A DNA stretch of 64,000 nt from Nocardioides sp. dk884 (GCF_009557055.1 NZ_CP045649.1:3943501-4007500); one strand, 5' to 3'; shown: positions 25,916 to 34,637, counted from the first letter of the stretch. Notes: generated by a model from the sequence alone, not told the origin. Numbers and translations: made by a program.

Positions 25916-26170
25916 ATGTCAATCATCGGTTTCCTCGTCTTCGGTCTCGTCGTCGGCGCGCTGGCGCGCCTGATCAAGCCCGGCAAGCAGAACCTCTCGA
26001 TCCTCGCCACGCTCGGCCTCGGTGTCGTGGGCTCCGTCATCGGCGGCCTGATCGCCTCGGCGCTCGGCACCGGCGACATGTGGGAGCTCAACATCCTCGG
26101 CTCGATCGTCGCCATCGTCGCGGCGGTGCTGCTGATCGGTGTCGCGGAGAGCGTCACCAGCAAGCGCTGA
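25916..26170 (+). CDS. GlsB/YeaQ/YmgE family stress-response membrane protein
   Basis: An 84-residue protein almost wholly made of three hydrophobic helices, with the family pattern of FGLVVGALARLIKPGKQN, then LGVVGSVIGGLIA and a C-terminal helix IVAIVAAVLLIG. This transglycosylase-associated family is induced by stress in enterobacteria and enterococci, but has no proven enzymatic function. A stress-type promoter candidate lies directly upstream and a strong terminator follows. Confidence 0.92.
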   Translation: MSIIGFLVFGLVVGALARLIKPGKQNLSILATLGLGVVGSVIGGLIASALGTGDMWELNILGSIVAIVAAVLLIGVAESVTSKR

Positions 26171-26221
26171 CCCGGCGACCGCGCCCCACCCCCACGGAGC
26201 GCGCCGCCCAGATCCACCTGT

Positions 26222-26254
26222 GAGAAGCCCGCGCCGGTCCGGCGCGGGCTTCTC
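26222..26254. terminator. Intrinsic terminator-like hairpin
   Basis: Perfect 14-bp stem (arms GAGAAGCCCGCGCC and complement) with 5-nt loop, about 50 bp after the GlsB-like gene and 68 bp from the convergent luxR gene end. It is symmetrical and can act in both directions. Confidence 0.8.
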
Positions 26255-26280
26255 GCGCGTGCGCACCGCGGACCCGGGCG

Positions 26281-26321
26281 CCATTGGCGCCGACTCGCGC
26301 CGCCATTGGCGCCGACTCGCG
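26281..26321. repeat. Array A of 22-bp repeat (two units)
   Basis: Two copies of CCATTGGCGCCGACTCGCG with a period of 22 bp, the second ending exactly at the stop codon of the leftward LuxR gene. The same 19-mer recurs in reverse complement 3.3 kb away, at the other end of the LuxR unit. The core contains GGCGC-N6-GCGCC when read across units, so each can form a hairpin. Confidence 0.85.
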
Positions 26322-29306
26322 TCAGTCGACCAGGCCCCGGCGCCGCGCGATCGCGGCCGCCTCGGTGCGGCCGGCAGCGCCGAGCTTGGCCAGGATCCGC
26401 GACACGTGCACCGACACCGTCTTGGCGCTGATGAAGAGCTGGCGTGCGATCTCGCCGTTGGAGCGGCCCTCGGCGACCAGCGCCAGGATCTCCGCCTCCC
26501 GGGGGGTCAGCGCGTCGGGCTCGGTCTCGGCACGCACCGGCGTCGAGCCGAGGGCGCGCAGCTCCTCGAGCAGCGGGCGCGCACCGAGGGCGCGCGCGGC
26601 CTCGCGGGCCAGGTCGGCGCTGACCCGGGCACCGGCGAGGTCCCCGCTCGCGCGCAGGATCCCGGCGAGACGCGTGCGCACGACCGCCAGCTCGTGGACG
26701 TGGCCGAACTCGCCGAACGCCGCCTCGGTCGCGTGCCAGGCGGCCACGAGCGTGTCCACCGGCGTCGGCTCCCCGCACAGCCACCGCGCGCGCAGCACCT
26801 CCGCGTCCAGGCGGTGCTCCCAGGCCCGTCCCTCCGGACCCCAGTGGCCCGAGGGGTCGGTGTACTGCTCACGCACCGTGCGGCCGTCCGCGTGCAGCCG
26901 CGCCACCCGCTCACCGATGAGCGCCCGCTCCGCCGTGCTCGCCCGCGGCACCAGTGCCGCGAGCTGCCCCGCCGCCACGGCCGCGAGCCGGATCCGCGCG
27001 CTGAACCACTCGTGCCAGATGCTGCCGAGCACGCCCACCGCCTCGTCGTACGCCGTGCCGACGGCGGCGGGGTCCCCCGAGCGCCCCGCCTCGATGATCT
27101 GCAGGCCACCGGCGTGGATCACGATCGCGCCCTCGCGGTGCCACAGGGCGCGCAGCGGCCGCAGCGCGGCGCTCACGTCGGCGCCGCGCGCCTGCTCGAC
27201 GAGCAGGCGCGTCGCGGTCAGGATCGCGGCCGGGATCGGCGGGGCGTGCTCACCACAGTCGGTGAGGGCCAGCACCTCGTCCCACCGCCCTCGGACGTAC
27301 TCGATCCACGCCAGCTGCCAGCGCGCCTCGAAGCCGTACGGCCCCCACTGCAGCCCGGTCTCGGCGGCACGCTCGACACCGCGCCGGAACCCCTCGGCCG
27401 CGACGTCGAGCTCCGCCCAGTCCGCATGGGAGCGGGCCAGCAGGAACCGGCCGCGCAGCTCGGCACTGACCACGCCGGCCTCCTCCGCCTGCGAGATCGC
27501 GTCGCGCAGCGCCGCGCGCAGGCCCTGCACCGGGCCGGCCTTCTTCAACCCGGAGAGGGTGGTGACGGCATCGGAGACGTGCTCGTGGAGGTTGAGGCGC
27601 TCGGCGAGGGCGAGCGCATCCATGCCCACCGCCTCGGCCTCGTCGTAACGGTCGACCGAGGCCAGGATCCGCGCGTGGATCGCCAGCGTCCGGGCGCGCA
27701 GCGCGCTGTCGCCCTCCGGGGCGAGCGCGACCGCCTCGGCGGAGATCAGCGAGGGGTCGGTGTCGGTCTCGGTGATGTAGAGCGCGTTGGCCTGGGCGGC
27801 CAGCATCCGGGCGCGCTGGGCGTCGGTCGCATCGGGCATCCGGCGCAGGTGGTCGGCGATCAGGGCGACTGCCCGCTCGGGGTCGCCGCTCGCGGTCCGC
27901 GCCTCGGCGGCCCGCACGACCAGACGGGAGGGCTCGACGTCGCGGCAGGCCAGGCAGCGCTCGGGGTCCGCGATCAGCTCGAGCGCCTGCTCGTAGTGGT
28001 ACGCCGCCTCGTCGGGGCCACCGACCCGTGTCGCCTCCTCGCCGGCCTGGATGCTCGCGCTCAGTGCGGTGTCGAGGTCGTTGGCCAGCCGGGCGTGGCG
28101 GGCCAGCTCCGCGGCCGTGCCCCGGGCCGCGCCCTTCTGCAGCGCCGCGCCGTACGCCGCGTGCAGGCGGACCCGCTCGCCGGGCAGCAGGTCGTCGTAC
28201 ACCGCCTCGCCGAGAAGGGCGTGGCGGAAGGAGTAGGTGCCGCGCTCGGGGATCAGCACGTTCATCTCCACCGCGCCGCGCAGGCCGGCGTCGAGCGCGA
28301 TCGGGTCGAGCCCGGAGACGGCCTCGACCATCTCGTGGGCGACGGAGCGACCACCCACGCTGGCGGTGCGCACCACCTGCCGGGCGAGGTCGTCGAGGCG
28401 ATCCAGACGCAGCAGCAGCACGTCGGCGAGGTCGGCGGGCAGCCAGCGCTCGGGACCGGCGGCGGCGCTGGTGAGCTCCTCGACGAAGAACGCGTTGCCC
28501 TCGGCGCGCACCACCACGCTGTCGCTGAGCGCGTCGAGCTCCGCCCCGCCGAGCCCGGGCGGGGCCAGCTCCGCGACCAGCCGGCGTACCGCGTCGTCGT
28601 CCAGCGGGCCGAGCGCGAGGCGGGCGACGCCTCGCACGCGCGACCATTCCGCCACCTGGCGACGCAGCGGGTGGCGGCGGAAGAGGTCGTCGGAGCGGTA
28701 GGACACGACCATCACCACCGGCCCCACGAAGGCACGGGAGAACAGGAAGCTCAGCAGGTCGCGGGTCGAGCGGTCGGCCCAGTGGGCGTCCTCGACGACG
28801 AGCAGCAGCGGCGCCTCCGCGGCGACTCGCTCGAGCAGCACGTGCACGGCCTCGAACAGGTCCCCGCGGTCGAGGGTCGCCGCGTCGATGTCGCTGGGCT
28901 GCGCGGCCAGCACGCGGCGCCCGGGCTGGAGCCGCGCGAGCGCCGGGTGGCTGCGCGCGACGGTCTCGACGACCTCGGGACGGGTGACGGCGAGGTGCCC
29001 GAGCACCTCCGAGAACGGCAGGTACGGCAGCGCGCTGTCGCCGAAGTCCAGGCAGTGCCCGGCCGCGACCTGCCAGCCGGCGGCCACCGCGAGGTCGCGC
29101 AGCTCCATCAGCAGCCGGGTCTTGCCGACCCCGGCGTCCCCGGCGAGCAGCACGACGCCGCTCGCCCCGCCCGGACGCCCGTGCACGCCCAGCAGGGCGG
29201 CGAGCTCGGCGAGCTCGGCGTCGCGGCCGACGAGGGTCCCGCTCGGGTGAGGCACGTCCTCCATCTTGACGGTTTCGAGCCCCGATCGCTCGCGAGTATC
29301 GGTCAT
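26322..29306 (-). CDS. LuxR family regulator with AAA domain (LAL type)
   Basis: A 994-residue large ATP-binding LuxR regulator. Walker A GDAGVGKT is at residues 56-63 after the LVGRDAELAELAALL start, and Walker B LLLVVEDAHWAD is near 165-176. The central 500 residues are helical repeats (TPR-like), and a LuxR helix-turn-helix occupies the last 65 residues: LTPREAEILALVAEG and NGEIARQLFISAKTVSVHVS. Such proteins act like MalT as ligand- and ATP-dependent activators. Its target is unknown. It lies alone with a 47-residue gene between two inverted repeat arrays. The long antisense reading frame here is a composition artefact. Confidence 0.95.
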   Translation of the reverse strand: MTDTRERSGLETVKMEDVPHPSGTLVGRDAELAELAALLGVHGRPGGASGVVLLAGDAGVGKTRLLMELRDLAVAAGWQVAAGHCLDFGDSALPYLPFSEVLGHLAVTRPEVVETVARSHPALARLQPGRRVLAAQPSDIDAATLDRGDLFEAVHVLLERVAAEAPLLLVVEDAHWADRSTRDLLSFLFSRAFVGPVVMVVSYRSDDLFRRHPLRRQVAEWSRVRGVARLALGPLDDDAVRRLVAELAPPGLGGAELDALSDSVVVRAEGNAFFVEELTSAAAGPERWLPADLADVLLLRLDRLDDLARQVVRTASVGGRSVAHEMVEAVSGLDPIALDAGLRGAVEMNVLIPERGTYSFRHALLGEAVYDDLLPGERVRLHAAYGAALQKGAARGTAAELARHARLANDLDTALSASIQAGEEATRVGGPDEAAYHYEQALELIADPERCLACRDVEPSRLVVRAAEARTASGDPERAVALIADHLRRMPDATDAQRARMLAAQANALYITETDTDPSLISAEAVALAPEGDSALRARTLAIHARILASVDRYDEAEAVGMDALALAERLNLHEHVSDAVTTLSGLKKAGPVQGLRAALRDAISQAEEAGVVSAELRGRFLLARSHADWAELDVAAEGFRRGVERAAETGLQWGPYGFEARWQLAWIEYVRGRWDEVLALTDCGEHAPPIPAAILTATRLLVEQARGADVSAALRPLRALWHREGAIVIHAGGLQIIEAGRSGDPAAVGTAYDEAVGVLGSIWHEWFSARIRLAAVAAGQLAALVPRASTAERALIGERVARLHADGRTVREQYTDPSGHWGPEGRAWEHRLDAEVLRARWLCGEPTPVDTLVAAWHATEAAFGEFGHVHELAVVRTRLAGILRASGDLAGARVSADLAREAARALGARPLLEELRALGSTPVRAETEPDALTPREAEILALVAEGRSNGEIARQLFISAKTVSVHVSRILAKLGAAGRTEAAAIARRRGLVD

Positions 29307-29346
29307 CGATCGGGTCGGTGGTTCGGCGCCGCCGGCGGCACGCTGC

Positions 29347-29490
29347 TCAACGGGCGTTGTCGGTGGCCTCGGCGGGCCGGCGCGCGCGGGCGCGGCGGCG
29401 GCCCCGGCGGCGGCTGCTGGCCCCGGCGCGGATCCGCTCGTTGCGGTAGTCCATCTCGGCTCGCCAGAACTGGTTGGTGCTCTCGTACAT
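29347..29490 (-). CDS. Small basic protein, 47 residues
   Basis: A 47-residue reading frame with ATG and a GGGAG ribosome site 6-7 bp upstream. The first half is MYESTNQFWRAEMDYRNERI, the second half is rich in Arg and Ala. I believe similar small proteins occur in Nocardioides, but I cannot name a family. It precedes luxR by 40 bp on the same strand, so it is probably cotranscribed and may be a small partner or a leader peptide. Confidence 0.6.
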   Translation of the reverse strand: MYESTNQFWRAEMDYRNERIRAGASSRRRGRRRARARRPAEATDNAR

Positions 29491-29564
29491 CTCTGCTCCC
29501 GTGCTCGCCCTCACCGGCTCTCGGTGATGACGCCGACACTGCGCGCCTGAGGGAGATCCCCGCA

Positions 29565-29587
29565 TCGGGCAGTTGCCCTATGCCCGA
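29565..29587. promoter_or_regulatory. Inverted repeat upstream of small gene and luxR
   Basis: TCGGGCA-N9-TGCCCGA, perfect 7-bp arms, 75 bp before the small gene. With the direct repeats that follow it is the only structured element in this 210-bp gap and may bind a regulator, possibly the LuxR protein itself. Confidence 0.45.
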
Positions 29588-29611
29588 CCGCCCTGGCCTC
29601 CCCCACCCCGG

Positions 29612-29631
29612 CCTGAGGTACCCCTGAGGTA
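29612..29631. repeat. Direct repeat CCTGAGGTA
   Basis: Two exact copies of CCTGAGGTA, 11 bp apart start to start (one helical turn), upstream of the small gene and luxR. Tandem half-sites on one DNA face are the arrangement used by LuxR/MalT-type activators. Confidence 0.4.
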
Positions 29632-29634
29632 GTC

Positions 29635-29697
29635 GCCGAGTCGGCGCCAGTGGTGGCGCGAGTCGGCGCCAATGGTGGCGCGAGTCGGCGCCGATGG
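29635..29697. repeat. Array B of 22-bp repeat (three units, inverted)
   Basis: Three units with 22-bp period; the middle one, CGCGAGTCGGCGCCAATGG, is the exact reverse complement of the units in array A, and the outer two differ at one or two positions. The array ends 3 bp before the hutI stop codon. Confidence 0.85.
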
Positions 29698-29700
29698 CGA

Positions 29701-30864
29701 TCAGCCGATCGGTCGGCCACCGATCCAGGTGCTCCGCACCAGCGGTACGCCGGGGCGGTAGGCGAGATGGACGTGGCTGGGCGCGTCCAGCACCTGCAGG
29801 TCCGCGCGGCGCCCGGGCGCCAGCACTCCGACGTCGTCGCGGTCGAGGGCCGCGGCGCCCACCACTGTCGCGGCCCGCACCGCCTCCGCCGGCGTCATGC
29901 CGAGCTCGCGCACGGCCAGCGCGACGCAGAACGGCAGGCTCGAGGTGTACGACGAACCCGGGTTGCAGTCGCTGGCCAGGGCCACCTCGACCCCGGCGTC
30001 CAGCAGCCGGCGCGCGTCGGACCAGGGCTGCCGGGTGGAGAACTCGACCCCGGGCAGCAGGGTGGCGATCGTGCCGGAGTCGCGCAGCGCGTCGACGTCC
30101 GCGTCGGTGAGGAACGTGCAGTGGTCGACCGCGACCAGCCCCAGCTCGGCGGCGAGCCGCACCCCGGGGCCGGCGCCGAGCTGGTTGGCGTGCAGGCGTC
30201 CCCGCAGCCCGGCCGTCGCACCGGCCGCGAGCACCTCCCTCGCCTGGTCGGCGTCGAAGGCGCCCTCCTCGCAGAAGGCGTCGACCCAGCGGGCGTACGG
30301 CGCGGCCGCCTCGAGCATCGGGCCGGTGACCAGCGCGACGTACTCCTCGGGCGTGCTGTCCTCGGGCACCACGTGCGCGCCGAGGAAGGTCGTCTCGTCG
30401 GTGAACTGCCGCGCGATCGCGAGGCTGCGGGCCTCGTCGCGGACGGTGAGGCCGTAGCCGCTCTTGATCTCCACGGTGGTCGTGCCCTGCGCCCGCATCT
30501 CCGCCACGTGCCGCGCGACCTGCGCGGTGAGCCGCTCGTCGCTCGCCGCCCGGGTCGCCGCCACGGTGGTGCGGATCCCGCCGGCGGCGTACGGCGTGCC
30601 GGTCATCCGGGCGCTGAACTCCGCCGCGCGGTCCCCGGCGAAGACCAGGTGGCTGTGGCTGTCGACGAACCCGGGCAGCACCGCCCGCCCGCCCACGTCG
30701 TACGCCGTGTCCGCGGCAGGAGCCTCGGCGACCGGCCCGACCCAGGCGACCGTGCTCCCCTCGACGACCAGCGCCGCACGCTCGATGACGCCGAGCACCC
30801 CGTGGCCGAGCGCGGGGTCGCCGGTGACGAGCTCGGCGATCCCGGTGAGCAGGGTGCTGGTCAT
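29701..30864 (-). CDS. hutI: Imidazolonepropionase
   Basis: A 387-residue amidohydrolase that opens imidazolone-5-propionate to formiminoglutamate in histidine breakdown. Metal ligands H70 and H72 are in GFVDSHSHLVF, with KSGYGLT, GAHVVPED, LHANQLG, DHCTFLTD and ALASDCNPGSS following in the order of the family. The ATG overlaps the hutF stop by 4 bp. Upstream hutF makes this a two-gene operon for the lower pathway; the histidase and urocanase genes are not in the window. Confidence 0.93.
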   Translation of the reverse strand: MTSTLLTGIAELVTGDPALGHGVLGVIERAALVVEGSTVAWVGPVAEAPAADTAYDVGGRAVLPGFVDSHSHLVFAGDRAAEFSARMTGTPYAAGGIRTTVAATRAASDERLTAQVARHVAEMRAQGTTTVEIKSGYGLTVRDEARSLAIARQFTDETTFLGAHVVPEDSTPEEYVALVTGPMLEAAAPYARWVDAFCEEGAFDADQAREVLAAGATAGLRGRLHANQLGAGPGVRLAAELGLVAVDHCTFLTDADVDALRDSGTIATLLPGVEFSTRQPWSDARRLLDAGVEVALASDCNPGSSYTSSLPFCVALAVRELGMTPAEAVRAATVVGAAALDRDDVGVLAPGRRADLQVLDAPSHVHLAYRPGVPLVRSTWIGGRPIG

Positions 30865-32195
30865 CGCGCGGCCTCCTCGACCAGGCCCCACACGGCGCCG
30901 ACGGCGTCGGCGAGCTCGCGGCCGACGTCCTCGCGATCGGCGGCGGTGTGGACGACCCGGCCGTCGGCGACCACGTGGGTGACGTCGGCGGCGGTGGCCG
31001 CCCAGACGGCGGTCTGCACGCCCGCGCCGGTGCCGGCGGTGCGAGGGCCGGCGGTGTCGAGGGTGACCAGGTCGGCCCGGGCGCCCACCTCGATCCGGCC
31101 CGCGTCGGACACCCCGAGACTGTCGTGACGCAGCCCGGCCGCCAGCAGCTCGGCGGCCGGCCAGTGCCCGCGCCGCTCGGTGGCCAGGCGCTCGTGCAGC
31201 TCGAGGCCGCGTATCTCCTCGAAGAGGTCGACCACCGCGTGGCTGTCGCTGCCCACGCTGAGCCGCGCCCCGGCCTCGTGCAGCGCCCGGCCCGGGCCGA
31301 TGCCGTCACCGAGGTCGCGCTCGGTGGTCGGGCACAGGCAGGCCGTCACCCCGGCGACCCCGAGGGCCCCGACGTCGCCGTCGGTCAGATGGGTGGCGTG
31401 CACGACGGTGGTGCCGGCGTGCAGCTGCCCGGCGCCGGCCAGCACCTGCGTCGGGGTGGCGCCGAGGCGGGCCAGGCACTCCTCGTTCTCCACGCGCTGC
31501 TCGGAGAGGTGCACGTGGACCAGCGGCCCCGCCCACCGCGCCAGCTGCTCGGGCGGCACCGCGCGCACCGAGTGCAGCGCCGCCCCGACCCGACCGTGCG
31601 CGGGCGCGGGCAGCGCCGCGACCCGGGCCGCCCAGGCGTCGATGTCACCGTCGCTGAAGCGCCGCTGCACCCCCTCCGGAGGCGCCCCGAACCCGCTGGA
31701 GAGGTAGCAGGCGTCCAGCAGCGTCACCCGCACCCCGGCATCCCGGCCGGCCTCGAGCAGCGCGAGCCCCATCACGTTCGGCTCGTCGTACGCCGTCCCG
31801 TCGAGCTGGTGGTGCAGGTAGTGGAACTCCCCCACGCCGGTGATCCCGGCCGCCGCCATCTCCCGGTACGCCGCCCGCGCGAGGCGCCGCAGCGAGTCGG
31901 GGTCGAGCACCGCCGCCACGGCGTACATCCGCTCGCGCCAGCTCCAGAAGCTCCCGCCGCCGCGCTGCTCGGGGACCTGGGTGCGCCCGCGCAGCGCCCG
32001 GTGGAAGGCGTGGCTGTGGGTGTTCGCCAGGCCGGGCAGGGTCAGCCCGGGCAGCCGCACCGCACCCCCGGTGCGCGCGGCCGGCGCCTGCGGCAGCACC
32101 GCGGCGAACCGCCCGTCGGCGACCTCGACCAGCACGTCGTCGCGCGTCGCGCCGTCCACCCAGGCCCGCTCCAGGAGGTACGCCGTGGCGCTCAC
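30861..32195 (-). CDS. hutF: Formimidoylglutamate deiminase
   Basis: A 444-residue amidohydrolase of the HutF type that turns N-formimidoylglutamate into N-formylglutamate and ammonia. Motifs are GLANTHSHAFHRALRG, FHYLHH, HVHLSEQRVEN and GSDSHAVVDL. The presence of HutF implies the five-step histidine route through formylglutamate. A GTG is preferred over a TTG two codons upstream because of ribosome-site spacing (GAGAGG). Only 14 bp separate it from the divergent nitroreductase. Confidence 0.92.
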   Translation of the reverse strand: MSATAYLLERAWVDGATRDDVLVEVADGRFAAVLPQAPAARTGGAVRLPGLTLPGLANTHSHAFHRALRGRTQVPEQRGGGSFWSWRERMYAVAAVLDPDSLRRLARAAYREMAAAGITGVGEFHYLHHQLDGTAYDEPNVMGLALLEAGRDAGVRVTLLDACYLSSGFGAPPEGVQRRFSDGDIDAWAARVAALPAPAHGRVGAALHSVRAVPPEQLARWAGPLVHVHLSEQRVENEECLARLGATPTQVLAGAGQLHAGTTVVHATHLTDGDVGALGVAGVTACLCPTTERDLGDGIGPGRALHEAGARLSVGSDSHAVVDLFEEIRGLELHERLATERRGHWPAAELLAAGLRHDSLGVSDAGRIEVGARADLVTLDTAGPRTAGTGAGVQTAVWAATAADVTHVVADGRVVHTAADREDVGRELADAVGAVWGLVEEAAR

Positions 32196-32209
32196 GCACA
32201 ATTCCTCTC

Positions 32210-32824
32210 ATGGAGTTCGAGGACGTCGTACGACGCCGCCGCATGGTCCGCCGCTACGACCCGACGCCCGTCGACCCCGCGGTCGTCGACCGCGCGCTGG
32301 CCCACGCGACCCGGGCCCCCAGCGCGGGCTTCACCCAGGGCTGGGGCTTCCTGGTGCTGGACACCCCCGCCGACGTGGGCCGGTTCTGGGCCGCCACCGC
32401 CGAGGACACCGGCTCCCCGGACACCTGGCTGGCCGGCATGATGACGGCGCCGGTGGTGATCGTGCCGTGCAGCAGCAAGGCGGCCTACCTCGGCCGCTAC
32501 GCCGAGCCGGACAAGGGCTGGACCGACCGCGAGGAGGCCCGCTGGCCGGTGCCCTACTGGCACATGGACACCGCCATGGCCAGCCTGCTGGTTCTGCTGA
32601 CCGCTGTCGACGAAGGCCTCGGCGGCTGCTTCTTCGGCATCCCGCCGCACCGGCTGGACCGGCTGCGCGCGGAGTTCGCCATCCCCGACGACCACGACCC
32701 GATCGGCGTGGTCACGCTCGGGCACCCCGCGGCCGAGCCCGGCACCGCGGGCTCCCCCGCCCGGCGCCGGCGCCGGCCGCTCGCAGAGGTGGTCCACCGC
32801 GGCAGCTGGGGCGCGTCGGGCTGA
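32210..32824 (+). CDS. Nitroreductase family protein
   Basis: A 204-residue FMN-binding nitroreductase. It opens with VRRRRMVRRYDPTPVD, the phosphate-binding RRS-like stretch. ATRAPSAGFTQGW follows, and DEGLGGCFFG stands near residue 140 for the conserved G-x-x-x-G region. Its reaction is unknown; family members reduce nitro groups, quinones or cobalamin-ring precursors. No ribosome site precedes the ATG and the upstream gap is 14 bp, so the mRNA may be leaderless or its promoter lies inside hutF. Confidence 0.88.
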   Translation: MEFEDVVRRRRMVRRYDPTPVDPAVVDRALAHATRAPSAGFTQGWGFLVLDTPADVGRFWAATAEDTGSPDTWLAGMMTAPVVIVPCSSKAAYLGRYAEPDKGWTDREEARWPVPYWHMDTAMASLLVLLTAVDEGLGGCFFGIPPHRLDRLRAEFAIPDDHDPIGVVTLGHPAAEPGTAGSPARRRRRPLAEVVHRGSWGASG

Positions 32825-32911
32825 GGTCACCGCGTCAGTCCAGCGTCCCGGGGGCGTCGAGGTCAACGGCACCGCCCCGTCCCGACAGCGTCCAGCCGCC
32901 GTGGCCTGCTC

Positions 32912-32937
32912 GTTTGCCTGCGCACCCCTTCGGGCAC
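32912..32937 (+). promoter_or_regulatory. SigB/SigF-like promoter candidate for DUF6458 gene
   Basis: GTTT-N16-GGGCAC, close to the SigB/SigF consensus, about 57 bp before the ATG of the small membrane protein gene, in an otherwise featureless 170-bp gap. Confidence 0.45.
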
Positions 32938-32993
32938 CGAGGGCGCCAGTCGCTCCCGGGAACGCCGGGGAGCCGCGATCGAGAGGCACCACC

Positions 32994-33251
32994 ATGGGTT
33001 ACGGACTCGGCGTCTTCCTGCTGGCGATCGGGCTGATCCTCGCCTTCGCCGTCACCGACGCCATCAACAACATCGACCTCACGATGGTCGGCTACATCCT
33101 CGCCGGCGCCGGCGCGCTGATCATCGTGCTGACCGCGATCCAGCTCAACGCCCGCCGCAGCGCGACCTCCGTGTCGCGCACCACCCACCCCGACGGCCGC
33201 CAGAGCGTCAGCGAGCAGCGCCGCGACGTCGACCCGCCGGCCACCATCTGA
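32994..33251 (+). CDS. DUF6458 family small membrane protein
   Basis: An 85-residue protein with two transmembrane helices (about residues 3-22 and 31-50) and a charged cytoplasmic tail containing TSVSRTTHPDGRQ. The motif GLGVFLLAIGLILAFAVTD is typical of DUF6458, an actinobacterial family of unknown function. A GAGAGG ribosome site is present. A stress-type promoter candidate lies upstream. Confidence 0.85.
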   Translation: MGYGLGVFLLAIGLILAFAVTDAINNIDLTMVGYILAGAGALIIVLTAIQLNARRSATSVSRTTHPDGRQSVSEQRRDVDPPATI

Positions 33252-33296
33252 GCCGGAAGCCGCCACGCAGGCGACCGTGCCCCCTAGCCTGCGGGC

Positions 33297-34637
33297 ATGG
33301 TCGCCCCCGAGGACGGCTCGCGCGAGCGCGCGGTCGCCAAGCTGCAGGCACTCGTCCGGATCCCGACGGTCAGCCACCCGGATCCTGCCGACATCGACAC
33401 CGCGTCCTTCGACGCGTTCCTCGCCGAGCTGGCCGGGCAGTTCCCGCTGGTTCACGATCACCTCGAGCTGACCCGGATCCACACCCACGGGCTGCTCTTC
33501 CGCTGGCCGGGGGTCAGCGACGACCGGCCCCTCGTGCTGATGGCCCACCTCGACGTGGTGCCGGTCGAGGGCGAGTGGACCCACCCGCCGTTCTCCGGCG
33601 CCGTGGTCGACGGCCAGATCTGGGGCCGCGGCACCCTCGACGACAAGGGCTCGCTGGTCGCGATCTGCGAGGCCGTCGAGACCCTGCTCGAGCGCGGCCA
33701 CGTCCCGGCGCAGGACGTCTGGCTCAGCTTCGGGTGCGACGAGGAGGTCTTCGGCGTCGCCGCCCCGCTGGCCGTCGAGGAGCTGCGCCGCCGCGGCGTA
33801 CGCCCCTGGATGGTGCTCGACGAGGGCGGCGCGGTCGCCAGCGAGGCCTTTCCCGGCGTCGGCGCGCCGGTGGGCGTCGTCGGGGTCGCGGAGAAGGGGG
33901 TGACCTCCTTCGCGCTGCGCGTCGAGGGCCCCGGCGGCCACGCGTCCACCCCCTCCCGGCTCGGGCCGACCGCCCGGCTGGCCCGCGCCATCACCCGCCT
34001 CGAGCGCTCGCCGATGCCGGCCCGGGTCCCGGAGCCGACCATCGAGCTGTTCCGCCGTCTCGCCGCCCACGCGCCCGGCCCGCTGCGGCCGGTGATGGCC
34101 AACGCGGCCAAGGTGCGCCCGGTGCTCGCCCGGGTGCTGCTCGCCGCTGGGCCCGAGCCCGCCGCCCTCGCGCGCACCACGTTCGCGGTGACCACGCTGT
34201 CGGCCAGCCCGGCGATCAACGTGCTGGCCGCGACCGCGAAGGCCGGGGTCAACGTCCGGATCGCGATCGGCGACTCGGTCGCCGGCGTGCTCGAGCACGT
34301 GCGCCGCGCGGTGCGCGACGACCAGGTCCACCTCGACCTGCTCGAGGCCGGCGAGCCGACCCCGGTCTCCCCCACCGACGACCCGGCGTTCGCGCTGCTC
34401 GAGCAGACGATCACCGCGGTGTTCCCCGACGCCGTCCCCGCGCCGTACGTGCTCATGGCGGCCACCGACTCACGCCACTTCGCCGCGATCTGCGAGCGCG
34501 TCTACCGCTTCGCGCCGTTCCGGATGACCAAGGCGCAGCGCCAGTCGATCCACACGGTCGATGAGCACCTCGGCGTCGAGGCGTTCCTCGACGGCGTCGA
34601 CTGGTACCGACTGCTGATCGAGAGGCTCCCCGCGTGA
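33297..34637 (+). CDS. M20 family metallopeptidase
   Basis: A 446-residue zinc peptidase of the M20 carboxypeptidase-S type. Zinc ligands and catalytic residues stand in LMAHLDVVPVEG (His and Asp), GRGTLDDKG (bridging Asp), GCDEEVFG (Glu pair) and a C-terminal DSRHF. The dimerisation domain begins near EGPGGHASTPS. These enzymes release C-terminal amino acids or split dipeptides. The gene ends by overlapping the following MFS gene by 4 bp (GTGA). Confidence 0.93.
   Translation: MVAPEDGSRERAVAKLQALVRIPTVSHPDPADIDTASFDAFLAELAGQFPLVHDHLELTRIHTHGLLFRWPGVSDDRPLVLMAHLDVVPVEGEWTHPPFSGAVVDGQIWGRGTLDDKGSLVAICEAVETLLERGHVPAQDVWLSFGCDEEVFGVAAPLAVEELRRRGVRPWMVLDEGGAVASEAFPGVGAPVGVVGVAEKGVTSFALRVEGPGGHASTPSRLGPTARLARAITRLERSPMPARVPEPTIELFRRLAAHAPGPLRPVMANAAKVRPVLARVLLAAGPEPAALARTTFAVTTLSASPAINVLAATAKAGVNVRIAIGDSVAGVLEHVRRAVRDDQVHLDLLEAGEPTPVSPTDDPAFALLEQTITAVFPDAVPAPYVLMAATDSRHFAAICERVYRFAPFRMTKAQRQSIHTVDEHLGVEAFLDGVDWYRLLIERLPA

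Noticed and set aside
26139..29627. A 1,162-residue open frame antisense to the LuxR gene
   Set aside because: No domain is visible, and the composition is that of reversed coding sequence. The LuxR protein has Walker motifs and a clear helix-turn-helix.
26281..29697. CRISPR or insertion sequence
   Set aside because: Repeats are 22 bp, have no variable spacers and no cas gene or transposase nearby; the arrays have two and three units only.
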